NCBI GenBank assembly: GCA_018650445.1
Contig: JABIFX010000160.1
Coordinates: 1-37,051, forward strand
Source: Fidelibacterota bacterium
Lineage (GTDB): Bacteria; Fidelibacterota; UBA8477; JABMPR01
Length of the DNA stretch: 37,051 bases
Direction of reading: 5' to 3'
Position numbers and translations under genes: made by a program. The notes beneath the pieces are model-generated. The model worked only from the letters and a program-made list of their open reading frames with translations, was not told the origin of the DNA and searched no databases. This document shows, in pieces, positions 26,146-34,399 of the stretch. Within the stretch, counting starts at the first letter, position 1, and each line of letters begins with the position of its first letter.

Positions 26146-27486
26146 TTATTTTGATTTGAGAAGGATGCCTGGTAAGGGAGAATTCAAAGACCCTCTTTCA
26201 ACAACAATTTCACCCCGCCTGATAACTGTTTCAGGAAATAATGCAGGAAAATCTGTGTAAGCATTCCAGTCCAGCGATGTGTCCAGCCTGGATTCCCAAT
26301 TATCAGCTATTGACCGGGGATCGATAATCATCAGGTCAGCATGCAAACCAGGCTTTATAGCCCCCTTAAGATGATCTAGAGCAAAAATTTCAGCCGGATT
26401 CCTGCTGGTAAGGCGGACCAATAATTCCAGATCAAGATGTCGCTCCATAAATTGAGCTAACAGGGTGGGGAAAAGCGTTTCCACGCCGCCCATCCCATTG
26501 GGAATATCCTGAAAGGGAGTGCCCATGGGTTTGTCCGTCAAACAAAAGGGGCAATGGTCAGAACCAATGGTGTGGATCTGTCCATTCTGGAGCCCCAACC
26601 ACAATGCCTCACAATCTGCTTGAGAACGTAGAGGTGGGCTGGACACAAACATTTGTCCATCCTTTCGCTCATACATCTTGTCAGAAAGCAGTAGGTAGTG
26701 GGGGCAGGTCTCAACTTTCAGTAGGGGATATTCAGTCGTCTTAGCCAAGCCAGCTGCAGTATTAAGGTGGACAATATATATGGTACAGTTCGTTCGATCG
26801 GAGATTTCTCCAAGCTTACTCACCGCCACCAACTCTGCTTTTGCTGGTCGACTCAAACCATGATAACGAGGATGGATTTCCTTCCCGTCAGCGAAAGGTT
26901 CTGATGCACGTGTGATTACATCATTGTCCTCTGAATGAACCATGAGAACACCCCGGTGTTGAGCAATTATTGTAGCGACTGCCTCTATTTGCTCATAGGT
27001 CAACATCATGTTTGCTTCAGCATAGGTGGTAAACACTTTAAAGCTATTGAATCCTCGGGCTATCAATTCTGGAATCTCAGCTAGAATTTCCGGTTCGAAA
27101 CGAGTGATGTTGACATGAATACCAACATCGCATACGGACTCGCCTGCCAGCTTTATTCGAGTGTTGAGGCTTTCTGCCAGAGATTGTCCCGCTTCTAGGA
27201 CGCTAAAGTCCAGAATGGTGGTTACCCCTCCATGGAGGGCCGAGCGACTTCCTGAGGCGAATGTGTCCGCAGAATAGCCACTTTTGATAGGTATCCCCAT
27301 GTGTGTATGCGGATCAATGACTCCTGGGAATATCCATCGTCCACTAGCATCCAAAATTGTGGTGTTCTCTGGTGGCTCAATTACGGGAGATATTTCTGCA
27401 AATAGGCTGTCCTTGATGAGGACATCCTGAATTTCCTGACTTTGAGATCCGAAGATTAGGCCATTTTTTATGAGCAAAGAACTCAA
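26146..27486 (-). CDS. Hydantoinase/dihydropyrimidinase-family amidohydrolase (hyuA-like)
   Basis: A 446-residue cyclic amidohydrolase. Metal ligands are visible: H60 and H62 in FPGVIDPHTHMG, the probable carbamylated Lys in NSFKVFTTY, then VHSEDND, IVHLNTAAG, VETCPHYL and GSDHCPF. The length and motifs fit D-hydantoinase/dihydropyrimidinase more than dihydroorotase. In E. coli a related enzyme (HyuA, phenylhydantoinase) lies beside yqeB, yqeC and mocA, as here. It would open cyclic ureides such as hydantoins or dihydropyrimidines. It overlaps xdhC by 4 bases and is the fifth gene of the operon. Confidence 0.88.
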   Translation of the reverse strand: MSSLLIKNGLIFGSQSQEIQDVLIKDSLFAEISPVIEPPENTTILDASGRWIFPGVIDPHTHMGIPIKSGYSADTFASGSRSALHGGVTTILDFSVLEAGQSLAESLNTRIKLAGESVCDVGIHVNITRFEPEILAEIPELIARGFNSFKVFTTYAEANMMLTYEQIEAVATIIAQHRGVLMVHSEDNDVITRASEPFADGKEIHPRYHGLSRPAKAELVAVSKLGEISDRTNCTIYIVHLNTAAGLAKTTEYPLLKVETCPHYLLLSDKMYERKDGQMFVSSPPLRSQADCEALWLGLQNGQIHTIGSDHCPFCLTDKPMGTPFQDIPNGMGGVETLFPTLLAQFMERHLDLELLVRLTSRNPAEIFALDHLKGAIKPGLHADLMIIDPRSIADNWESRLDTSLDWNAYTDFPALFPETVIRRGEIVVERGSLNSPLPGILLKSK

Positions 27487-28505
27487 ACTGACTTCCCACG
27501 GTAGACTGATATAATTTCTGATAAAATGCTGATGGCGATCTCCGGCACGGTTTGGGCATCTATATCGATGCCTACTGGCGCATGAACTTTTGCTAGGGCC
27601 TCCAGCGAAAAACCGCTGGAGTGCAAATTATCAGATAATAGTTTCCATTTCCGGGCACTACTTACGAGTCCGATGTAGTGAGCCGGAATATCAAGAGCGT
27701 GAGATAATAGTTGGCGGTCATGTTTATGTTCCCGACTGGCAATGAGGAAAAAATCTCGCTTTGGAATGTGTGAAATGGCTTCCCGGTTTATCGGGAACTC
27801 CGTTTGAAGCCTTTCTGCAAAAGGGAATCGTTCAGGAGTTATCAGTTCTGTTCGATCATCGTAGACTTTGACTTGAAGCTCATTAAAATGAGCCAATTGA
27901 GCTACAGCCTGACCTACATGTCCTGCTCCAAAGATATGAAGCATTGGTGGAGAAAACACCTGCCACATGAGATAGAGGGAATCACCGTGAACAAGAGATC
28001 GGGTAAGTTGATTTTCAAATGTACTCCTCAATCTTTCTTCCAGTTCAGTCTCTGTTTCCTGAATGTCCTGGCGAGAGGTCACAATTTGTCTGTCGACTTG
28101 AGCAGGGGAGTCTCCACTAATATGGAGTTTGACCATAAGTTTTTGGTTACGAGCGGACTGCATGAGCATATCGCCATAAAAGGCTTCCAGGTCAAGTGAG
28201 AAGGGTTCGACAAGAACTTTCAAAGTTCCGCCGCAAAGCCCCACATCAGCATCGACATCATTCCCCGTCATATCAAAGTCAAACAGAGTTGAACTGGGTT
28301 TGGAAATCATTTTCAGAGCAGCCCGACTGATTTTCAATTCCATGGATCCGCCACCAATGGTCCCGAGAAGTGAGCCGTCATCCAGAACAAGCATCATGGG
28401 ATAATCTTTCCTGGGGACTGAGCCTTTCCATTGAACAACTGAACAGAGCATTGCACTTCTGTCATCCCGAAGGGATTTCCATTGATTCAGGAGAGATTTA
28501 ATCAT
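27483..28505 (-). CDS. xdhC: XdhC/CoxI-family molybdenum hydroxylase maturation protein
   Basis: A 340-residue XdhC family protein. The N-terminal CoxI-type domain includes MLCSVVQWKGSVPRKDYPMM and GTIGGGSMELKI. The C-terminal Rossmann-like domain has LHIFGAGHVGQAVAQLAHF and an YDDRTEL strand. XdhC binds molybdenum cofactor and aids insertion of the sulfurated or selenated form into xanthine dehydrogenase-like enzymes. It overlaps the yqeB stop by 4 bases (ATGA), so the genes are coupled. Confidence 0.9.
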   Translation of the reverse strand: MIKSLLNQWKSLRDDRSAMLCSVVQWKGSVPRKDYPMMLVLDDGSLLGTIGGGSMELKISRAALKMISKPSSTLFDFDMTGNDVDADVGLCGGTLKVLVEPFSLDLEAFYGDMLMQSARNQKLMVKLHISGDSPAQVDRQIVTSRQDIQETETELEERLRSTFENQLTRSLVHGDSLYLMWQVFSPPMLHIFGAGHVGQAVAQLAHFNELQVKVYDDRTELITPERFPFAERLQTEFPINREAISHIPKRDFFLIASREHKHDRQLLSHALDIPAHYIGLVSSARKWKLLSDNLHSSGFSLEALAKVHAPVGIDIDAQTVPEIAISILSEIISVYRGKSV

Positions 28506-29305
28506 GAGAGTGTCTCATTTTGATGGAGTACAATTGCCTCAAATACGCCAGCTGCAATAGTGCGGGCTTTTTCTGAGATTTGCTGGTATTCTACAGCTTC
28601 TCCCCGGGGGTCAATATCGCCAATTTTCATGCCCTTGACCACGGGAGTGTATTCAGAGATCATACCGCGAACGATGCCATCGATAGGAGCAAATACGGGC
28701 TTATCGTTGTTGATCAAAGCAAGTTGTTGTCCTTTGGTCACGAGATCTCCAAACTGGGAAGACCACTTTATTTGCCCACTTCGGGTAGCCCGAACCAATC
28801 GTCGCCTGGTTTCCCCTCCTAATTTTCCCGGTATACCCGTATCTGCCAGGGGTACCCCCTCGGAGATGATGCGACCAAGATTGTGTCCGCGCATGGTTTC
28901 TATGGCGCGATGACAGTTTTTATCAACTTCAAATCCAGGTCCTAACCCAATGACCAGATCTGCCCATGTTCTGAAATCCTCAGCATATTTTTTTATCATG
29001 CGTGCATCGATAAGGACCGTGGGTTTTAATTCAAGAAGCTTCCCAGGATCATCCTCAAACATGGGAATGTGTTTCCAGCGCTTGGATTGGTTTAATTTAT
29101 ACGATTGAGCCTTTTTCGACTCAATCCCCTCTACTTCGGAGCTCCCCTCTATCAGCGCACTACTGAAAGTGACTGGTCTCCGAATAGCCAGAGCAGGAGT
29201 TATATCTGACATAAACACATGCAGACCAACCCGATGCAACAGATGGGCTACTCCGCTGCCTAATTCTCCGGCACCTCGCACCCAGACCAGTTCATTAGCG
29301 AGCAT
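28502..29305 (-). CDS. yqeB: Selenium-dependent molybdenum hydroxylase system protein YqeB
   Basis: A 267-residue protein that matches the YqeB/EF2563 family along its length. The N-terminal nucleotide-binding segment is ELVWVRGAGELGSGVAHLLHR, with IRRPVTFSSALIEGSSEVEG, LVIGLGPGFEVDKNCHRAIET and RGHNLGRIISEGVPLADTGIPG. A C-terminal biotinyl/lipoyl-like fold follows (TKGQQLALINNDKPVFAPIDGIVRGM), then KGMKIGDIDPRGE. The family is found with selenium-dependent molybdenum hydroxylases; its chemical role is not solved. The ATG at 29305 overlaps the end of mocA by 11 bases. A longer start is possible but carries no conserved sequence. Confidence 0.92.
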   Translation of the reverse strand: MLANELVWVRGAGELGSGVAHLLHRVGLHVFMSDITPALAIRRPVTFSSALIEGSSEVEGIESKKAQSYKLNQSKRWKHIPMFEDDPGKLLELKPTVLIDARMIKKYAEDFRTWADLVIGLGPGFEVDKNCHRAIETMRGHNLGRIISEGVPLADTGIPGKLGGETRRRLVRATRSGQIKWSSQFGDLVTKGQQLALINNDKPVFAPIDGIVRGMISEYTPVVKGMKIGDIDPRGEAVEYQQISEKARTIAAGVFEAIVLHQNETLS

Positions 29306-29882
29306 TTTCAAACTCCAGATAGTGGTCCATATCCATACTGACACCTTCATCAGGTACATCAACGAACAGGGTGTCGGACCGAAATGTTTCAATCACCTGA
29401 CGCCCCCCCACATCACCCGTGGCAGCCAGAAAAAAGGGTGATAGTTCGGTGGAAAAAAAGGTAGGGTGCCCAGGTTTATTCTGGTGACGAGGGGCTAAAA
29501 TAAGGGGCTTCTTCTCATTTAAGATATCAATGAGACTGGCAACAGTCTTTTGCTGTATAAAGGGTTTGTCACCAGGACAAAAACACCAGTAGTCATAGGT
29601 CCGTCCTGCTGCCTTTACTCCGGTAATTACAGAACTGGCCATGCCAGAATGAAAATCGGTATTAAATTCGTAAATGATTTTATCATCGAAGCGTTGGTCC
29701 AGAACCTCTTGGATCTGTTCACTCTGGTACCCAAGAATGACGTATACATCCAGATCAAAATCGATAAAGGTGTTTACTGTATGCTCGATGCCAGTTCGGT
29801 CTTCCAGCACTTCAAGAAGTTTATTTGGGGGAAAGCGCGTGGAACGACCAGCCGCTGTGATAATCATTGCTAGATTGAGCAT
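29295..29882 (-). CDS. mocA: Molybdenum cofactor cytidylyltransferase-like nucleotidyltransferase (MocA)
   Basis: A 195-residue NTP-transferase. The N-terminal glycine-rich motif is AMIITAAGRSTRFPPNKLLEVL; then YWCFCPGDKPFI (metal-binding Asp) and LAPRHQNKPGHPTFFS. MocA attaches CMP to molybdopterin to form the cytosine dinucleotide cofactor used by xanthine dehydrogenase-family enzymes. The glycine-rich motif is a little divergent (AAGRSTRFPPNK instead of LAAGxSxRxGxxK). It begins in the stop region of yqeC (TAATG) and is part of the same operon. Confidence 0.85.
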   Translation of the reverse strand: MLNLAMIITAAGRSTRFPPNKLLEVLEDRTGIEHTVNTFIDFDLDVYVILGYQSEQIQEVLDQRFDDKIIYEFNTDFHSGMASSVITGVKAAGRTYDYWCFCPGDKPFIQQKTVASLIDILNEKKPLILAPRHQNKPGHPTFFSTELSPFFLAATGDVGGRQVIETFRSDTLFVDVPDEGVSMDMDHYLEFENAR

Positions 29883-30619
29883 TAATTAACCCTTTGAATG
29901 TTGCCCTGTTCTATACTGCCGTAATAAACCGAATCATGGCTCAATCGTGAAAGTGTTTTTGCCAATTCGGCAGCTTGCTCTGGATAAGCATCAGCCTTGT
30001 TTACAAAATAGATCAACTTGATTTCTTTTGGTACTTTCTGGAGATATCCATATTCACTGGTGAGGACTCGGGCAATAAAGATGGGATCAAGTATCTGGTT
30101 GGCATTCACATCCCACAGCTCTCTAAATAATTCTGGGCGATGCACCATTTTTCCATCCACTCTGGCACCCACAGCATCTGCTCCAACCACGATAACAGCA
30201 TGGGTGGCAAAATAGGGTATAACTGGATCAAAGGGCTGATGGGCTTTGATAGGTTTTTTTCTCGCCCCATCACACTCAAAGAGTGTCAGATCAGAAGCCT
30301 CATGCACTAACCTCAGTTGGTCAGGGTCGAGCCCAGTGAGTTTATGTTCACTTTCCTGGTCACCCATGATGTAGAGGGGATTAATCTCCATTAAAGCTTC
30401 TCGACTTGCCTCATCTTCAAATTCAGGAAAGAAGTGGATCTCGTGTTGTGATGAAATTCCAGCTTTAGTTAGTGAGGAAAGTGTGACATGATCATAGGCT
30501 TTTGAGAATTCATTGCCAAGCTCATGAAGTAGAGCGGTCTTGCCTCCGCCACCGAGAATACCCACACAGCTCTTGTCAGCTTCGGCTAAATTTTGAAATA
30601 AGATTTGAGAAAATTTCAT
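29882..30619 (-). CDS. yqeC: Selenium cofactor biosynthesis protein YqeC
   Basis: A 245-residue P-loop protein. Walker A is GGGGKTALL (about residues 23-31). The family-defining segments are LFECDGARKKPIKAHQPFDPVIP, IVVGADAVGARVDGKMVHRPELF and LIYFVNKADAYPE. YqeC is a presumed energy-dependent step in making the labile selenium cofactor of selenium-dependent molybdenum hydroxylases. It is the first gene of the operon yqeC-mocA-yqeB-xdhC-hyuA and lies 57 bases from the gene at 30676. An identified promoter is not visible in that gap. Confidence 0.9.
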   Translation of the reverse strand: MKFSQILFQNLAEADKSCVGILGGGGKTALLHELGNEFSKAYDHVTLSSLTKAGISSQHEIHFFPEFEDEASREALMEINPLYIMGDQESEHKLTGLDPDQLRLVHEASDLTLFECDGARKKPIKAHQPFDPVIPYFATHAVIVVGADAVGARVDGKMVHRPELFRELWDVNANQILDPIFIARVLTSEYGYLQKVPKEIKLIYFVNKADAYPEQAAELAKTLSRLSHDSVYYGSIEQGNIQRVN

Positions 30620-30675
30620 GAGAGAATATAATCAGAATTTTCTAGGCGTGGATTCGAATCCTTGACCAGATGTAA

Positions 30676-31692
30676 TTATATGTGAACAATAATTTTCCCC
30701 TGGCTATTACGGGATTCCATGAGTCTGTGTGCTTCAGCCATCTCTTCAAACTTGAATTCGTGTCCCACAATGGGCTTGAGTCCATGCTGACGAGTATATG
30801 AGCTCAGATCTGTCCATATTTTCATCATCCGTTCAGTATCTTTCAAGAGATAGCCAAGGTGACTTGCACCCACCACCTGAGAAGAAGTGGCCATGGCATC
30901 GATTTTAACACGGGGAATGTCCTGCCAGGTTTTCCACCAGGAGAAGGGATTCAGTCTATTCAGATTCAGACTGGCAAATCCAATCACAGCGAGTCTGCCA
31001 AATGGGTTCAATACATCCATGCTCTTGCGAAAAACCTCGCCACCCACAACTTCAAGAACGACATCCACACCCTGCCCACCTGTTTTATCTCGAATGAACT
31101 CAACAAAATCATCGGTGTGGTAATTGATGGGATGGTCTGCTCCCAGTTGGCGAATAAGATCCAGCTTGATATCCTTGCTGGCAGTACCAAAAACTTCACA
31201 ACCCAATGCCTTGGCTAATTGAACAGCTGCAGTCCCAACACCTCCAGCAGCGGCTTGTATTAGAACACGATCAGTGCTTCGTATTCTACAGACTTCGAAC
31301 AGAGCCACCCAGGCTGTCATAAACTGAACAGCAAATCCTGCATTTTCTGCAGGGCTGAAATTCTCAAAGGCTGGTAAAATCTGACTGACTCGAACCACAA
31401 CTTCCTCGGCATAACACCCAAACTGACCGACGACGATCACAGGGGTTCCAACCTGAAGATGGGAAACTCCCTCACCCAGTGCCTCAATTTTCCCATAGGC
31501 TTCCATACCTGGGATGTAGGGACGTTTGGGAGCCCAGCCATAAAGTCCCTTACGACTCTGAATCTCAGCGTAATTCAAACCAATAGTTTCGATCCGAACT
31601 CTGGCTTCATTTGAGCCTACGGGGGTTGAGGCTACGTCTGAGATTGTTAATACGTCTGTTCCGCCAGCTTTATTGAGGACATAAGCTTTCAT
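30676..31692 (-). CDS. Zinc-independent quinone-oxidoreductase-like MDR dehydrogenase
   Basis: A 338-residue medium-chain reductase of the QOR/zinc-binding-dehydrogenase type. N-terminal GroES-like domain: MKAYVLNKAGGTDVLTISDV, then RIETIGLNYAEIQSRKGLYG and PYIPGMEAYGKIEALGEG. NADPH-binding Rossmann domain: RVLIQAAAGGVGTAAVQLAKALGC. A structural zinc lobe is absent, as in quinone oxidoreductases. The ATG at 31692 has AAGGA 6 bases upstream and fits the family N-terminus; ATG 31698 is too close to the ribosome binding site. It runs in the same direction as yqeC, but a link to the selenium genes is not shown. Confidence 0.87.
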   Translation of the reverse strand: MKAYVLNKAGGTDVLTISDVASTPVGSNEARVRIETIGLNYAEIQSRKGLYGWAPKRPYIPGMEAYGKIEALGEGVSHLQVGTPVIVVGQFGCYAEEVVVRVSQILPAFENFSPAENAGFAVQFMTAWVALFEVCRIRSTDRVLIQAAAGGVGTAAVQLAKALGCEVFGTASKDIKLDLIRQLGADHPINYHTDDFVEFIRDKTGGQGVDVVLEVVGGEVFRKSMDVLNPFGRLAVIGFASLNLNRLNPFSWWKTWQDIPRVKIDAMATSSQVVGASHLGYLLKDTERMMKIWTDLSSYTRQHGLKPIVGHEFKFEEMAEAHRLMESRNSQGKIIVHI

Positions 31693-32139
31693 AAACATTC
31701 CTTATTAAGGTGTTTTCAGGTATATAAGGTATTATGATGATTCAGCATATCATCCAAGGAAAAACTTCTCCACCAGTCAAGCAAGAGAACAAGTGGGTAT
31801 GTCGCCCCCTTAATAACTGCATCAGGAAAACGTAAAAATACCCGTTTGAGAATAAGAAAATTCTGACAAAGCGCTCCAGGACAGTAACTATGGGGATAGT
31901 GACGATTTTTTGTAAAAACATGTAACACTATAAATATCAATAATATATGACAGGATAAATCTTTGAATAGGGTGTCTTTGTGACATTAATCAACTGCCTA
32001 AATGAAGCTGAAAAAGATTATCATTTAGCCCTTGTTGACCCAATTTGCGTCGTCTATAATGCCTGCCCAAAGACAATAACCCCATGAAAAAATCCAACTT
32101 ACATAAAATTAATAAAAAAATAGCTACGATAGAGGAAAT
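31693..32139 (+). other. 447-base intergenic region between divergent genes
   Basis: No convincing gene or RNA is visible. A 74-codon frame on the minus strand (31940-31716) has no recognisable motif, no ribosome binding site and no hydrophobic pattern. The right end holds a candidate promoter for the 3D-domain gene. The remaining stretch is AT-rich and I see no repeat, riboswitch core or tRNA. Confidence 0.5.
32032..32060 (+). promoter_or_regulatory. Candidate sigma70-type promoter of the 3D-domain gene
   Basis: A perfect -10 TATAAT (32055-32060) with a weak -35, TTGTTG (32032-32037), 17 bases upstream. A better-looking TTGACC at 32035 would leave only 14 bases of spacing. The transcript would have a leader of about 70 bases. 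Confidence 0.35.
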
Positions 32140-32685
32140 ATGAAATACAGACACATTATCGCTTACACAATGATCTTGCTCGCATTCTGGGCAGTTCACG
32201 TGAATCGTGAGGCGAGGCATCATACAGAAGTTGAAAATATTCTCACTCACGAATCCATGATTAAAGATTCCTTAAATACCTACCTGGTAGAAATGGCAGC
32301 TGCTCTGGATCTGTTCACAGAAGGACACCCCCTGGTGTTCACTGCCTACAATGCCTTGGTCGGACAGACAGACGATACGCCAAATATTACAGCCAGTAAT
32401 AAAGAGATTTTTCCTGGTGTTCTGGCATTGAGTCGTGAGTTAATCACTCGTTATGGTTATGGTGGCGATATTCAATATGGTGACAAGGTCTGGGTGGTAG
32501 TACCCATGCAGGTTGAAGATACCATGAATAAACGCTGGCGTGGTCGTGGGGATGTCTTCATGCTGGACTATGACAAGGCAGTTCAGTTTGGTAGAAAATC
32601 TGGAATTCTTTACCATCAGGGTGATGACATTGAATATGCCAGTGTAATTCAAGAAGATGAAGAGACTTTTGCTGCGGTTAATTAA
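32140..32685 (+). CDS. 3D-domain protein with N-terminal membrane anchor
   Basis: A 181-residue protein. Residues 5-20 (HIIAYTMILLAFWAVH) form a signal peptide or anchor. Residues about 66-155 match the 3D (three-aspartate) domain: VFTAYNALVGQTDDTPNIT, FPGVLALSRELI, VPMQVEDTMN, RGDVFM and AVQFGRK. The conserved aspartates are D78/D79, D127 and D138, the acidic residues that name the domain and are shared with MltA-type lytic transglycosylases. A peptidoglycan-cleaving role is therefore plausible. AGAGGAAAT precedes the ATG. A bidirectional terminator follows. Confidence 0.8.
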   Translation: MKYRHIIAYTMILLAFWAVHVNREARHHTEVENILTHESMIKDSLNTYLVEMAAALDLFTEGHPLVFTAYNALVGQTDDTPNITASNKEIFPGVLALSRELITRYGYGGDIQYGDKVWVVVPMQVEDTMNKRWRGRGDVFMLDYDKAVQFGRKSGILYHQGDDIEYASVIQEDEETFAAVN

Positions 32686-32710
32686 CGCAGATTTAGATAA
32701 ACAGAAAAAA

Positions 32711-32735
32711 GGGTTCCTGCGGGAGCCCTTTTTTT
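32711..32735 (+). terminator. Bidirectional intrinsic terminator
   Basis: GGGTTCC (32711-32717) pairs with GGAGCCC (32722-32728) with one G-U pair, loop TGCG, followed by TTTTTTT. An A-tract (32705-32710) precedes it, so it also acts on the minus strand for the convergent AmrS gene, whose stop overlaps the T-tract. Confidence 0.88.
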
Positions 32736-33798
32736 ATAGCTGTATCCGCTGATACCGATTACCCCAAGTTCCATGAACAGGTTCAAAAATCCCTGGTAGC
32801 GTCTGTCCGCATGACACACAGTTTCGCTTTGCATTAAGATGCCATTCCGTAATGGTATACCCAACTCGGCTAATCACGGTTTCACCACAAGCCGGGCAGA
32901 TGGTAGATGCGTTTTCAGGATCATGCACATTCCCCAGATAAACATAATTGAGACCATTCTTCAAGGCGATTCGTTTGGCTTTGAGCAAAGATTGGTGAGT
33001 CGTAGGTGGATGAGTCATTAATTTGTAATCGGGGTGGAAAGCTGAAAAATGTAAAGGTACATCGGGACCGAGGTGCTCCGCTATCCAGCGGGTCATTGCA
33101 TCGAGTTCATTCTCTGAATCATTTTCACCAGGAATAAGCAAGGTGGTGATTTCTGTCCACACCTGAGTCTCACTAACAAGATATTCAAGTGTATCCAGAA
33201 CCGGTTGTAAGGAGCCGGTACAAAACTCATGGTAAAATGATTCGCTAAAACCTTTCAGGTCCACATTCACTGCATCCATGCATTGAAAGAAACCTTCACG
33301 GGCCGTATCATTTATATAGCCGGCAGTGACTGCTACAGTATTAATGTCTAACTCATGACAGGCAATAGCAGTATCCACGGCATACTCATAAAAAATAACC
33401 GGGTCATTGTAAGTGAAGGCCACACTATGACATTCATGATCTCGGGCGGCCCGGGCAATGGCTTCAGGGGTGGCAGGAGACTGGAGAATATCCATTTCTC
33501 GTGATTTACTCATGTCCCAGTTCTGACAGAACTTGCAGCTCAGGTTGCAGCCTGCAGTCCCAAAGGAGAGCACCGAACTCCCCGGGTAAAAATGATTGAG
33601 GGGTTTTTTCTCTATGGGATCAATAACGAAGCCACTGGAACGACCATAGGTAGTTAATTCAATCTTGTCACCTTCACGTTTTCGGACAAAACACAAACCT
33701 CGCTGTTCATCAGCCAGTTGACACTCTCGGGGACACAGAGTGCAAAGGAGGCGTCCATCTGGTAAGGGCTCTGAGAATTGTGGATGCTTAGTCATCAT
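32734..33798 (-). CDS. amrS: AmmeMemoRadiSam system radical SAM enzyme
   Basis: A 354-residue radical SAM protein. The cluster-binding motif is C84-NLS-C88-KF-C91 in GTAGCNLSCKFCQNW. It also has an N-terminal Cys-rich region (CTLCPRECQ, GLCF) and two C-terminal Cys pairs (CPACG, CVSCG), as in full-length members. The family is a widespread radical SAM enzyme whose reaction is unsolved. It always occurs with the AMMECR1- and MEMO1-like proteins, which are the two genes upstream here. The ATG at 33798 or 33795 overlaps the amrA stop (ATGATGACTAA), so the trio is translationally coupled. Confidence 0.93.
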   Translation of the reverse strand: MMTKHPQFSEPLPDGRLLCTLCPRECQLADEQRGLCFVRKREGDKIELTTYGRSSGFVIDPIEKKPLNHFYPGSSVLSFGTAGCNLSCKFCQNWDMSKSREMDILQSPATPEAIARAARDHECHSVAFTYNDPVIFYEYAVDTAIACHELDINTVAVTAGYINDTAREGFFQCMDAVNVDLKGFSESFYHEFCTGSLQPVLDTLEYLVSETQVWTEITTLLIPGENDSENELDAMTRWIAEHLGPDVPLHFSAFHPDYKLMTHPPTTHQSLLKAKRIALKNGLNYVYLGNVHDPENASTICPACGETVISRVGYTITEWHLNAKRNCVSCGQTLPGIFEPVHGTWGNRYQRIQL

Positions 33799-34399
33799 CG
33801 CTGAATTCAAAACTAAAGAATTTCTGGCAAGATATTGAAGCTGACCAGTATTCCTGGGGGAAACCCGCTTTTTGTTTGAGATGTGACAGAAATGAATCTA
33901 CATCAGGAAGTTTTTCCCACACGGCTGGAAGAAATAGACCACGGTGATACCCTTCTCTGATGATCAAGCCATCTCGGCCAGGCACAAGCTGCTGCTTCAG
34001 GTCTTCTTCGGAGTTGAAACTCATGTCCTTGGGTCTGGTAAGTACAGATATTTCTATACCAAGCAGTTGAAATTCAGCCGAGGTAAGAGGGCTGAAACGA
34101 GGGTCTGTAAAGGCAGCATTCCAGGCATTTTCTGCAACATCTTCCACCAGAGGCCTATATGCCTCCACAGAACCTATACAGCCACGCAAATCCCCTTGTT
34201 TTTCAAGGGTGACAAAGGCCGCGCCGGGTTTCTGGAGATCAGCGGCGAAAGATTGAATATCGACTGATATCGACCTCCCATGATCAAGACCATGTTGTAT
34301 GGATTCTCGCGCTAGAGACAAAAGGCTTAATTGCCCCAATCGACTGAATCCAGGTGATAAAGATGTGTGTTTATGATTCAAATAAACCCCATGCTCCAT
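33788..34399 (-). CDS. amrA: AmmeMemoRadiSam system protein A (AMMECR1 family)
   Basis: A 203-residue AMMECR1-domain protein. The conserved hallmark is LRGCIGSVEAYRPL, followed by AFTDPRFSPLTSAEF and LGIEISVLTRP, then PGRDGLIIREGYHRGLFLPAVWEK. In humans AMMECR1 is linked to Alport syndrome with elliptocytosis; the bacterial role is unknown. The start at 34399 lies inside the end of amrB (29 bases overlap), the most unusual of the overlaps in this trio; a later start is possible. Confidence 0.92.
   Translation of the reverse strand: MEHGVYLNHKHTSLSPGFSRLGQLSLLSLARESIQHGLDHGRSISVDIQSFAADLQKPGAAFVTLEKQGDLRGCIGSVEAYRPLVEDVAENAWNAAFTDPRFSPLTSAEFQLLGIEISVLTRPKDMSFNSEEDLKQQLVPGRDGLIIREGYHRGLFLPAVWEKLPDVDSFLSHLKQKAGFPQEYWSASISCQKFFSFEFSDDD

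Noticed and set aside
30650-30661. GGATTCGAATCC looks like a tRNA T-arm or att site between yqeC and the MDR gene.
   Set aside because: The stems outside the loop do not pair on either strand and there is no D-arm, anticodon arm or acceptor; it is only a 12-base palindrome.
31716-31940. 74-codon minus-strand reading frame in the intergenic region.
   Set aside because: No ribosome binding site, no motif, no pattern of a real protein.
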